Origin: an uncultured Acetatifactor sp.
GTDB lineage: Bacteria > Bacillota > Clostridia > Lachnospirales > Lachnospiraceae
Reading direction: 5' to 3'
Assembly: GCA_910579755.1 (NCBI GenBank)
Contig: CAJTVB010000001.1
Coordinates: 98,502-162,501, forward strand
Length of the DNA: 64,000 bases
Shown one piece after another: positions 32,220 through 39,215 of this stretch. A model generated the notes under the pieces. That model was given only the letters and a program-made list of their open reading frames with translations, had not been told where the DNA came from and did not search any database. The number at the start of each line of letters is the position of its first letter. Position 1 is the first letter of the stretch. The translations under genes were made by a program, and so were the position numbers.

Positions 32220-33128
32220 ATGCTGCGTGTCAGGGAGCAGATTGAAGATATATGGGGAGATAATACAAACGGAGGAAGCGGCGTGACCATTGCCGTGCTG
32301 GATACAGGCTGTGCGAGGCATCCTGATCTGACGGGAAGAATTCTTTGCTTTCGGGATTTTGTAGGCGGAAGAAATCTGATGTATGATAATAACGGACATG
32401 GAACGCATGTCTGCGGAATCTTGTCCGGGAATGGAGGACTGTCCCAGGGCCGGTACCGGGGAATGGCACCGGGAGCAAAACTGGTGGTAGGAAAGGTTCT
32501 GGATGAACAGGGAGACGGATCCACGGAGGAAATGCTGGAGGGTCTTGACTGGATTTTGGAGATGAAGGGAAAATACAACATCCGCATTTTGAACATTTCT
32601 GTAGGAATTGGTAATCTGGAAGAGAAGGAGAAAGAAAGACGGCTTCAGGAGAAGATCGATAAAATATGGGACAGCGGGATTCTGGTGGTCTGTGCTGCGG
32701 GAAACAAGGGGCCTGGGGATGGTACGGTATCTTCCGTGGGCGGATGTGCCAGGGTTGTGACCGTGGGATGCCACGACGGAGGATATTTTCCGGAAAATCC
32801 TCATCGATGTGAGCTGTATTCAGGATGGGGAGTGCCGGGAAGTGCTGTGAGAAAGCCGGATGTGGTGGCGCCGGGGACAGACATCGTATCCTGCAATGCA
32901 GGATATCTGGGATTTCGCGGTAAATGGAAGGATGCTTATGTGATAAAGAGCGGTACATCCATGGCCACGCCCGTTGTGTCCGGAGCCGCGGCTCTGGCGC
33001 TACAGAAGTTTCCGGATATGTGCAATGAGGAGTGTAAGTCAAAGATTCAGTTTACGGCCACGGATCTGGGGCTTCCCTGGAACCGCCAGGGGTGGGGAAT
33101 GATCAATGTAAGGAGACTGCTTGATTGA
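32220..33128 (+). CDS. subtilisin-family serine protease (S8) without signal peptide
   Basis: A 302-residue S8 peptidase. The catalytic triad is clear: Asp in VLDTGCARHPDL near 28, His in NGHGTHVCGIL near 62 and Ser in KSGTSMATPVVSGAAAL near 245; the oxyanion Asn is in CAAGNKGPGDG. It begins directly at the catalytic domain with neither signal peptide nor propeptide, so it should act in the cytoplasm, like intracellular subtilisins, or be exported by an unknown route. The ATG at 32220 sits at the foot of a terminator and depends on GAGGCG in its stem for initiation, which may make translation structure-dependent. Its substrate is unknown. Confidence 0.87.
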   Translation: MLRVREQIEDIWGDNTNGGSGVTIAVLDTGCARHPDLTGRILCFRDFVGGRNLMYDNNGHGTHVCGILSGNGGLSQGRYRGMAPGAKLVVGKVLDEQGDGSTEEMLEGLDWILEMKGKYNIRILNISVGIGNLEEKEKERRLQEKIDKIWDSGILVVCAAGNKGPGDGTVSSVGGCARVVTVGCHDGGYFPENPHRCELYSGWGVPGSAVRKPDVVAPGTDIVSCNAGYLGFRGKWKDAYVIKSGTSMATPVVSGAAALALQKFPDMCNEECKSKIQFTATDLGLPWNRQGWGMINVRRLLD

Positions 33129-33186
33129 GACAAAAAGTGAATAAAGTAATATATATAAAACAAAAAAAGTGAACTAAGTTTCTATA

Positions 33187-33216
33187 TTGACAGGGATCAT
33201 GATGAAATAGTATACT
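33187..33216 (+). promoter_or_regulatory. promoter of the winged-helix gene
   Basis: TTGACA (33187-33192) and TATACT (33211-33216) are 18 bp apart. They lie in an A+T-rich gap of 161 bp in which I see nothing else. Confidence 0.65.
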
Positions 33217-33289
33217 GTACAAAGGGGACTAAAAGGATATGTTAAAAATTATTTTTGGGTGTATATAGCGCAAAATGAAAAGGAAGTGA

Positions 33290-34234
33290 ATGGATAGAGA
33301 CATGGAAGCAATAAGAATGAATAATAATATTGAAATGAACGAAGAAGTGAAAAGAAAAATTGACACTTTCACCTCAAAAAAGCGCAGGGAGGTTATGGAG
33401 GCACTTTATCCCAACCATAGGATTCCCCATGGTGAGCTTGCTAAAGCCATAGATTCTCCGGCGGCTTCCTTGTCCAATATTTTGCTTAACTTTGAGAATT
33501 TCGAATATGCATTGATAGACAGTGTCAGTGAAGGAAAGCGGCGTTATTACTACCTGACCAAGTTGGGAAGGGAGTATGTTGAAAGTTGTAGAAGGTTGGA
33601 GAAGAGCGGGGAAAAGGGGAAGATTATACGTGATGCTCTTCAGATGATCCAGAAGGCCAAGGAGAGTTTGAACGAATTTCAGGCATTGGAAGATGAGTGG
33701 GAGATTGGCCTGGAAGATGCGTTGATAGCAAGGATAGAATGCCGGAGGGTTTCGGAGAATGAAAGTCAGAAGGCTGTAGACGAATTTATAAAATATGCAG
33801 AATGTGCGTTGGTCACTGACTATGATAATCAAATAGTAAATGTTTTGAGGCTATTACAGGACAATTCCATTTTGCAGATCAGATTTTCAAGGTTTATAGA
33901 AAAATTTGATTGGTTCAGGCCTGTGCTGGAAGTCTGGGAAAACGGAATCGATGCCCTGCAGATGTATGAATTGCTGAACGCAGCCGTTTCCGGCAGCAAG
34001 GATAAGGGACGCAGCTATGCGGAGATGCCGGAATGGGATGAGGAGTACAACAGGCTGACAGAGGGAATCCGGTATGTTGCTGAAAGGGCTGACAGAACCG
34101 ATACCTCCATGCTTTACGAATGTTTTAACCGATATCTTGCAGGTAATCAGATATTGAGCGGGTTTCTGGCAAGGGAAGTTTTTACTCAATACGGGGAGAA
34201 AAAATCATACAATTATGAAGGAAATGTAGAATAA
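33290..34234 (+). CDS. winged-helix domain protein of unknown function
   Basis: A 314-residue cytoplasmic protein. Residues about 20-105 form a MarR/ArsR-like winged helix: KKRREVMEALYPNHRIPHGE, then LAKAIDSPAASLSNILLNFE as the recognition part, and GKRRYYYLTKLGREYVESC as the wing and following helix. Residues 110-310 are helical without a known signature (MIQKAKESLNEFQALEDEWE, LLQDNSILQIRFSRFIEKFD). The start ATG 33290 has GGAAGTG next to it. Codon use is richer in A/T than in the housekeeping genes nearby, suggesting transfer. The next gene encodes a three-TM protein. It may be a DNA-binding sensor or regulator of that neighbour. Confidence 0.65.
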   Translation: MDRDMEAIRMNNNIEMNEEVKRKIDTFTSKKRREVMEALYPNHRIPHGELAKAIDSPAASLSNILLNFENFEYALIDSVSEGKRRYYYLTKLGREYVESCRRLEKSGEKGKIIRDALQMIQKAKESLNEFQALEDEWEIGLEDALIARIECRRVSENESQKAVDEFIKYAECALVTDYDNQIVNVLRLLQDNSILQIRFSRFIEKFDWFRPVLEVWENGIDALQMYELLNAAVSGSKDKGRSYAEMPEWDEEYNRLTEGIRYVAERADRTDTSMLYECFNRYLAGNQILSGFLAREVFTQYGEKKSYNYEGNVE

Positions 34235-34266
34235 ACGGCAAAAGAGATGAACACGTAAAAATATAG

Positions 34267-34315
34267 AAGCCCGTGTGCAAGGTTGCTGTTTGTGAACTTT
34301 GTATGTGGGCTTTTT
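34267..34315 (+). terminator. G-U-rich terminator or attenuator between the winged-helix and three-TM genes
   Basis: 34267-34282 (AAGCCCGTGTGCAAGG) can pair along its full length with 34297-34312 if about five G-U pairs are allowed, with a 14-base loop and TTTTT at the end. The hairpin ends 27 bp before the next start codon, so read-through would decide co-expression of the two genes. Confidence 0.6.
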
Positions 34316-34341
34316 ACATTGCGAGAAAGGAGGACGCCGCC

Positions 34342-35499
34342 ATGGCAGATAAAATAAGAAATATAGAAGATGCCAGGCGGCAGAACCGAAACAAGAAATC
34401 AAAGCTGAATAATAGCAGTGCGAATAATGGAAGATTGGATGATAACAGGCAAAAGCGGATGAAAAAGAGGACCATTGTGTCAGTCATTGGCCTTGTAATT
34501 TGGTTTGTGATACTGATCATTCTGGCATGGGCTTTTGGCAAATTTTATGGTTTTTTAAATACTTTCAGCGATTTGTTGATGAATTTTGCAGGTCAGATTT
34601 CTGCGGGAATTATAGCATCTATTGTAGCCGCGTTTTTGGCTGCAAATAAAATGGGTTGGCCTAAGGTATGGACAATTGTTTCTGCTTTCTGCTTTATCAT
34701 GGCAATAATACTGTGTATCAGTTCCATTAAGCTGATAACTATGGAGAAAGATAAGAAGACGAAGGAGGAACCGGCTGCGGCTCAGGTAGAGCAGACTGAG
34801 CAAGCGCCGCAGGACGAGCAGTCTGAACAGAGCGAAACAAGGACCGTCTATGAGGTAAGGCGTTATTCCTTAAAGGATGATCCCTTTATAATAGAGATTG
34901 AAGCTTACTGTGGAGTGGAGAAGGGGGCCATAGAAGAGGAAGAGGCTTCCCAAAAGCGTGCCGAGCTTATATTGGAAGATATCGAAACGGAGAGGAGGGC
35001 CAGGAAGGAAAGGGAGGTTCCCCAAAGCTTTTATGAGAATCGTGATATTGCTGATTTTCAGTACGGCACATATGTGGATCAGCTTAAAAGAGCAGATATG
35101 GTGGAAAGAGAGACTGTTCGCTCGACAATCAAGAAGATAAGGCTGGATGTTCTAAAAGACGCTAAAGAGCATCGGATAAAGGCGGACGAGCAGTATAAGG
35201 ATCCGGAAAACCAGCGTCATATCGCATTGTATTGTATTGATTTATGTGATGAGTATCTTCGGGACGGAGATATAAACTCTGCCTGGGAGAATGCGGAGGA
35301 AGGAGCTCAGTGGGCGGTTTGGTCAATTTATAATGCCGTGATAAAAGGGAACGCAGATACAATGAATGAAGGATATCAGGTATTGGAGGATCTGGTAAAG
35401 CGGTTGGAAGAAATGAGCGGACAAATCAGCGGAGAGGTCATCGAGAACGTACAAAACTGCAGGAATGCATATAGAATTGTACTGCAGAATATGAAGTAA
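34342..35499 (+). CDS. three-TM membrane protein with large helical C-terminal domain, unknown function
   Basis: A 385-residue protein. A basic N-terminal region (about 1-40) is followed by three TM segments: IVSVIGLVIWFVILIILAWA near 45-65, FAGQISAGIIASIVAAFLAA near 80-100 and VWTIVSAFCFIMAIILCISS near 108-128. A Glu/Gln-rich linker then leads to about 230 charged helical residues, with a coiled-coil-like stretch (ASQKRAELILEDIETERRAR). ATG 34342 has AAAGGAGG 8 bp upstream; the open frame before it has no site. No family was recognised. With an odd number of TM segments, the ends lie on opposite sides of the membrane, so the C-terminal domain is probably outside. Confidence 0.62.
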   Translation: MADKIRNIEDARRQNRNKKSKLNNSSANNGRLDDNRQKRMKKRTIVSVIGLVIWFVILIILAWAFGKFYGFLNTFSDLLMNFAGQISAGIIASIVAAFLAANKMGWPKVWTIVSAFCFIMAIILCISSIKLITMEKDKKTKEEPAAAQVEQTEQAPQDEQSEQSETRTVYEVRRYSLKDDPFIIEIEAYCGVEKGAIEEEEASQKRAELILEDIETERRARKEREVPQSFYENRDIADFQYGTYVDQLKRADMVERETVRSTIKKIRLDVLKDAKEHRIKADEQYKDPENQRHIALYCIDLCDEYLRDGDINSAWENAEEGAQWAVWSIYNAVIKGNADTMNEGYQVLEDLVKRLEEMSGQISGEVIENVQNCRNAYRIVLQNMK

Positions 35500-35559
35500 T
35501 ATGATTTACCTGTTGCTGAAGAGGTCTCTTTTAATCTTTTGCAAAGGATCAAACGGGTG

Positions 35560-35590
35560 TTGACCTGGAGTGCACTTCAGGTGTTAGTAT
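35560..35590 (+). promoter_or_regulatory. MerR-type promoter and operator for the aldo/keto reductase
   Basis: The -35 TTGACC (35560-35565) and -10 TAGTAT (35585-35590) are 19 bp apart. A 20-bp dyad, ACCTGGAGTGCACTTCAGGT (35563-35582), fills the spacer. A long 19-bp spacer with a centred palindrome is the hallmark of MerR-family activation. No merR-like gene is in the window, so the regulator would be encoded elsewhere. Confidence 0.8.
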
Positions 35591-35627
35591 AAATCATACA
35601 AAATTGCAGAGAGAGGAGGCGCTTTGA

Positions 35628-36722
35628 TTGGAATACAGGATTCACAAAAGAACCGGGGACAGAATCAGTGTGATCGGCCTGGGCACCAGCTATATAGCGG
35701 AGGCGTCGGAAAAAGAGGCGGTGGATGCACTGCTTCTGGCATATGAAAATGGGATCAACTATGCGGATCTGGCCACCGCCGGAGCTAAGACCTTCGAATA
35801 TTATGGAAAGGCCTTTGCAGATCTGAGAGAGGACATGTATTATCAGGTTCATTTCGGCGCTAATTATGAGACGGGAGAGTACGGGTGGACCACAGACGTG
35901 GAAAAGGTAAAGGTGCAGATCGGCTGGATGCTTGACAGCCTGAAAACGGATTACATCGATTACGGATTTATTCATTGTTTGGACGCGGCTTCCGATTGGC
36001 GCTCATACAGGGAAGGCGGTGTACTGGAGTATCTGTTGGAGATGAAGGAGAAAGGGATTGTCAGGCATATTGGTCTTTCCACTCATACGCCCAAGCTGGC
36101 CAACATCGTACTTGATATCGGACTTGTGGAGCAGTTAATGTTTTCCATAAATCCGGGGTATGATTATCAGCACGGCGAATATGCAAAGGGCAGTGCGGCG
36201 GAGCGGAGAAAGCTGTATCAAAGATGTGAGGCGGAAGGAGTTGGGATTTCCGTGATGAAGCCCTTTTCCGGCGGACAGTTGTTGAATGAGAGGACCTCGC
36301 CTTTCGGAAAGGCACTCACGAAATACCAGTGTCTGCAGTATGCTCTTGATCAGCCGGGCGTGGTGACAGTGCTTCCCGGGATACGAAATGCGCAGGACGT
36401 GAAACAGCTGCTGGGATTTTTGGACGCACCTCAGGAGGAGCGGGACTATGGAATTCTGGGATCTTTTACGCCTGTTGACGCCATGGGAGTGTGCGTGTAT
36501 TGTAATCACTGTCGTCCTTGCCCGGCAGGACTGAATGTGGGATTGATCAACAAATATTATGACCTGTCGGCGGCAGGAGACATTATGGCGGCAGATCACT
36601 ATAGAAAGCTGGAAAAGCATGCCTCCGATTGCGTGGGATGCGGACACTGCGATGACCGCTGTCCATTTGGGGTAAAGCAGTCTGAAAGAATGCAAAAAGT
36701 AGCGGAATATTTTGGAAAGTGA
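35628..36722 (+). CDS. aldo/keto reductase with C-terminal [4Fe-4S] ferredoxin domain
   Basis: A 364-residue enzyme. Residues 1-280 form the AKR barrel: IGLGTSYIAEA, the Asp of YADLATAG near 44, Tyr of FEYYGKAF near 56, then DYIDYGFIHCLD and GLSTHTPKLA, with the cofactor site MKPFSGGQLL. The C-terminus has CVYCNHCRPCP near 290 and CVGCGHCDDRCPFG near 345, giving two cysteine clusters. It probably reduces an aldehyde with NAD(P)H or ferredoxin-derived electrons. The start is TTG 35628: AGGAGG lies 8 bp upstream and a TGA stop precedes it in frame. A MerR-type promoter drives it, so an aldehyde or electrophile stress role fits. Confidence 0.88.
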   Translation: MEYRIHKRTGDRISVIGLGTSYIAEASEKEAVDALLLAYENGINYADLATAGAKTFEYYGKAFADLREDMYYQVHFGANYETGEYGWTTDVEKVKVQIGWMLDSLKTDYIDYGFIHCLDAASDWRSYREGGVLEYLLEMKEKGIVRHIGLSTHTPKLANIVLDIGLVEQLMFSINPGYDYQHGEYAKGSAAERRKLYQRCEAEGVGISVMKPFSGGQLLNERTSPFGKALTKYQCLQYALDQPGVVTVLPGIRNAQDVKQLLGFLDAPQEERDYGILGSFTPVDAMGVCVYCNHCRPCPAGLNVGLINKYYDLSAAGDIMAADHYRKLEKHASDCVGCGHCDDRCPFGVKQSERMQKVAEYFGK

Positions 36723-36829
36723 AAATTGCGCGGCAGATGAGATCAGGAATCCGGTGGTTGAATCGTTATTTTTTTGAATGGGAGCAGGGCTGAACGGTTA
36801 CTTTCTTTTATGGATTTTCCAGGAAAACA

Positions 36830-36858
36830 TTGACAGACCCGGTATAATTGTATACACT
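36830..36858 (+). promoter_or_regulatory. candidate promoter of the citrate synthase gene
   Basis: TTGACA (36830-36835) and TACACT (36853-36858) with a 17-bp spacer. The leader holds a small hairpin (AACGCT/AGCGTT, 36895-36912) followed by TT. The rest of the 226-bp gap shows nothing else. Confidence 0.5.
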
Positions 36859-36948
36859 AATACAAGCATCAGGAATCAGAAGGATTTTCGGGGGAACGCT
36901 GAATAAAGCGTTTTCCGCAGTTTGTTTATTTGAAAAGGGGAATGATAA

Positions 36949-38367
36949 ATGCGAGATAATGAGATGTTCCAGAATCGCCCGATTTCCATGAACCAGAAAA
37001 ATAATCTGCTGGAGATCGAGGAGCATATGTATATATTGGACGACGTGAAGAAGCCCAATGTTTTCCGGAATATGTTTCCTTATTCAGAAATACCAAAGAT
37101 TCCTTTTAACGACAGAATCGTGCCCCATAATATGCCCAGAGAAATATGGATCACGGATACCACCTTCCGGGACGGGCAGCAGTCCAGGGCCCCATACAGC
37201 ACAGAGCAGATCGTCACAATCTATGATTATCTGCACAAGCTGGGAGGTCCGAACGGCATGATTCGTGCCAGCGAGTTTTTCCTGTACAGTAAAAAGGACA
37301 GGGATGCAGTGTATAAGTGCATGGAGAGGGGATATGCGTTTCCGGAGGTTACCAGCTGGATCCGCGCCAGTAAGGAGGATTTTAAGCTGGTGAAGGAAAT
37401 CGGCATGAAGGAGACGGGAATTCTGGTAAGCTGCTCCGATTATCATATTTTCCTGAAGCTGAAGATGACCAGACGCCAGGCTATGGATCATTATCTCAGT
37501 GTTATCCGCGAGTGTCTGGAGGAGGGGATCAGTCCCAGGTGTCATATGGAGGATATCACCCGGGCGGATATCTATGGGTATGTGGTGCCTTTTTGTCTGG
37601 AGCTGATGAAGCTTATGGAGGAATACAAAATTCCCATAAAGGTGCGTGCCTGCGATACAATGGGATACGGGGTTAACTATCCGGGAGCGGTTATTCCCAG
37701 AAGCGTTCAGGGCATTATTTATGCCATTCATACGCACGCGGGTGTGCCCCATGAGCTGATTGAATGGCATGGCCATAATGACTTTTACAAGGCGGTGAGC
37801 AATTCCACCACAGCCTGGCTCTACGGCTGCTCCGGCATCAATACCTCTTTGTTCGGCATCGGTGAAAGGACAGGAAATACGCCCCTGGAGGCCATGGTCT
37901 TCGAATATGCCCAGCTGAAAGGTGATCTGAACGGCATGGACACTACGGTGATCACGCAGCTGGCAGAGTATTACGAGAAAGAGATCGGTTATCAGATTCC
38001 GCCCAGGACGCCCTTTGTGGGAAAGAACTTCAACGTGACCAGGGCGGGTATTCACGCCGACGGGCTGTTGAAGAATGAAGAGATCTATAATATTTTCGAC
38101 ACGGAGAAATTTTTGCACAGGCCGGTGCTCTGCGCTGTTTCCAACACCTCAGGCCTGGCGGGCATCGCTCATTGGCTGAACACCTATTACCGGCTTCCGG
38201 AGGAGCGCCAGGTGGACAAATCCTCCGAGCTGGTGAAGGAGATCAAGAGATGGGTGGATGAAGAGTATGCGGGAGGACGTGTCACCGTCTTGACGGACGA
38301 GGAGATCGTGAAATGTGTGGAACGGGTCTGCGGGGAGCTGGGACTGGAGCTTCCGGGCCGGTGTTAA
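36949..38367 (+). CDS. Re-citrate synthase-like enzyme (isopropylmalate/homocitrate synthase superfamily)
   Basis: A 472-residue acyl-CoA aldolase of the HMGL-like superfamily. The barrel start is WITDTTFRDGQQSRAPYS near 67, with metal ligands from D70 and later HGHNDFYKAV (H-x-H) near 274, and NTSLFGIGERTGNTPLEAMV near 295. The sequence is closer to the clostridial Re-citrate synthase type than to LeuA, and no LeuA regulatory domain is present. It would condense oxaloacetate with acetyl-CoA to citrate. Isocitrate dehydrogenase follows two genes later, supporting a citrate-to-2-oxoglutarate route for glutamate. Homocitrate or methylmalate synthase remain possible. The ATG has AAAAGGGG upstream. 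Confidence 0.75.
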   Translation: MRDNEMFQNRPISMNQKNNLLEIEEHMYILDDVKKPNVFRNMFPYSEIPKIPFNDRIVPHNMPREIWITDTTFRDGQQSRAPYSTEQIVTIYDYLHKLGGPNGMIRASEFFLYSKKDRDAVYKCMERGYAFPEVTSWIRASKEDFKLVKEIGMKETGILVSCSDYHIFLKLKMTRRQAMDHYLSVIRECLEEGISPRCHMEDITRADIYGYVVPFCLELMKLMEEYKIPIKVRACDTMGYGVNYPGAVIPRSVQGIIYAIHTHAGVPHELIEWHGHNDFYKAVSNSTTAWLYGCSGINTSLFGIGERTGNTPLEAMVFEYAQLKGDLNGMDTTVITQLAEYYEKEIGYQIPPRTPFVGKNFNVTRAGIHADGLLKNEEIYNIFDTEKFLHRPVLCAVSNTSGLAGIAHWLNTYYRLPEERQVDKSSELVKEIKRWVDEEYAGGRVTVLTDEEIVKCVERVCGELGLELPGRC

Positions 38368-38370
38368 GTG

Positions 38371-38396
38371 CGCGCCAATCGGCGCAAATTGGTGCG
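38371..38396 (+). promoter_or_regulatory. candidate GntR operator
   Basis: CGCGCCAAT (38371-38379) and ATTGGTGCG (38388-38396) form a near-perfect inverted repeat with an 8-base spacer, 45 bp before the GntR gene. A -10-like TATGAT (38415-38420) follows, so a bound protein would cover the -35 area. Autoregulation is inferred. Confidence 0.5.
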
Positions 38397-38441
38397 GCTT
38401 GAGAGAGCCGGTGCTATGATCCGATCTGGAATGGAGTGAAA

Positions 38442-39215
38442 ATGAGTCATTATAATGTTGAAAAAGAGACTACGGACAAGTATTCTCTACGGGGCCGTGT
38501 TTTTCATAAGCTGAGAGAGGACATTTTAAGCGGCAGATATGAAGAGCACGAGGAATTGAAGGAGATGGCCATCAGCGAGGAGATGGGGGTGAGCCGCACA
38601 CCTGTCAGGGAGGCTTTCCGGCAGCTGGAGCTGGAGGGATTGATCAGGATCATTCCCAACAAAGGCGCCTATGTGACGGGCATCACAAAAAAGGATGTGA
38701 AGGATATCTATATGATACGTTCCCTGCTGGAGGGGCTGTGCGCCCGGTGGGCTACGGAGCATATCACGAAGGAACAGATGGAGGAAATGGAGGAGAATGT
38801 TTATCTGGCGGAGTTCCATGCCCAGAAGGGACATATGGAGCAGCTGGCAGAGCTGGATAACCGCTTCCATGATATTATGTACGAGGCCTGCGACAGCAAG
38901 CTGCTGGAGCATCAGCTGAAGGATTTTCACCAGTATGTGCTGCGGGTGAGGCGCAAGACCCTGGCCAAGGCGAACCGGGGGATCAAATCCAACGCGGAGC
39001 ACAAGGGCATTATGGAGGCCATTAAAGCCGGAAACGGGGAGCTGGCGGAGAAGCTGGCGCATCAGCATATGATCAATGCCTATGAAAACATGGTGGAGAA
39101 CGGCCTCAAAGAGGCTTATGACAGAAGCGAGGAGGAGCCGGCGCGTTCCGGCGGGGAGACAAAGGGCGGCTTCGGCGGCCAGAAAGGAATCGGTATAACA
39201 GATGGAAAGAATTAA
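38442..39215 (+). CDS. GntR-family regulator (FadR/FCD subgroup)
   Basis: A 257-residue regulator. The winged helix at about 15-80 has LREDILSGRYEEHEELKEMA, SRTPVREAFRQLELEGLIRI and NKGAYVTG. From about 88 to 225 comes an all-helical FCD ligand domain with likely metal ligands in DNRFHDIMYEACD and HKGIMEAIKAGN...HQHM. Such regulators sense organic acids; citrate or another tricarboxylate would fit the flanking genes. ATG 38442 follows GGAGTG; GTG 38436 is the alternative. The 3' end overlaps the isocitrate dehydrogenase start by 14 bp, so the two are translated together. The C-terminal tail is a Gly/Glu-rich extension. Confidence 0.85.
   Translation: MSHYNVEKETTDKYSLRGRVFHKLREDILSGRYEEHEELKEMAISEEMGVSRTPVREAFRQLELEGLIRIIPNKGAYVTGITKKDVKDIYMIRSLLEGLCARWATEHITKEQMEEMEENVYLAEFHAQKGHMEQLAELDNRFHDIMYEACDSKLLEHQLKDFHQYVLRVRRKTLAKANRGIKSNAEHKGIMEAIKAGNGELAEKLAHQHMINAYENMVENGLKEAYDRSEEEPARSGGETKGGFGGQKGIGITDGKN

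Noticed and set aside
28725..35499. A named defence island (AAA/PD-(D/E)XK, subtilisin, winged helix, TM protein)
   Set aside because: None of the genes shows a known defence-system signature, and terminators separate several of them. I kept only the separate observations.
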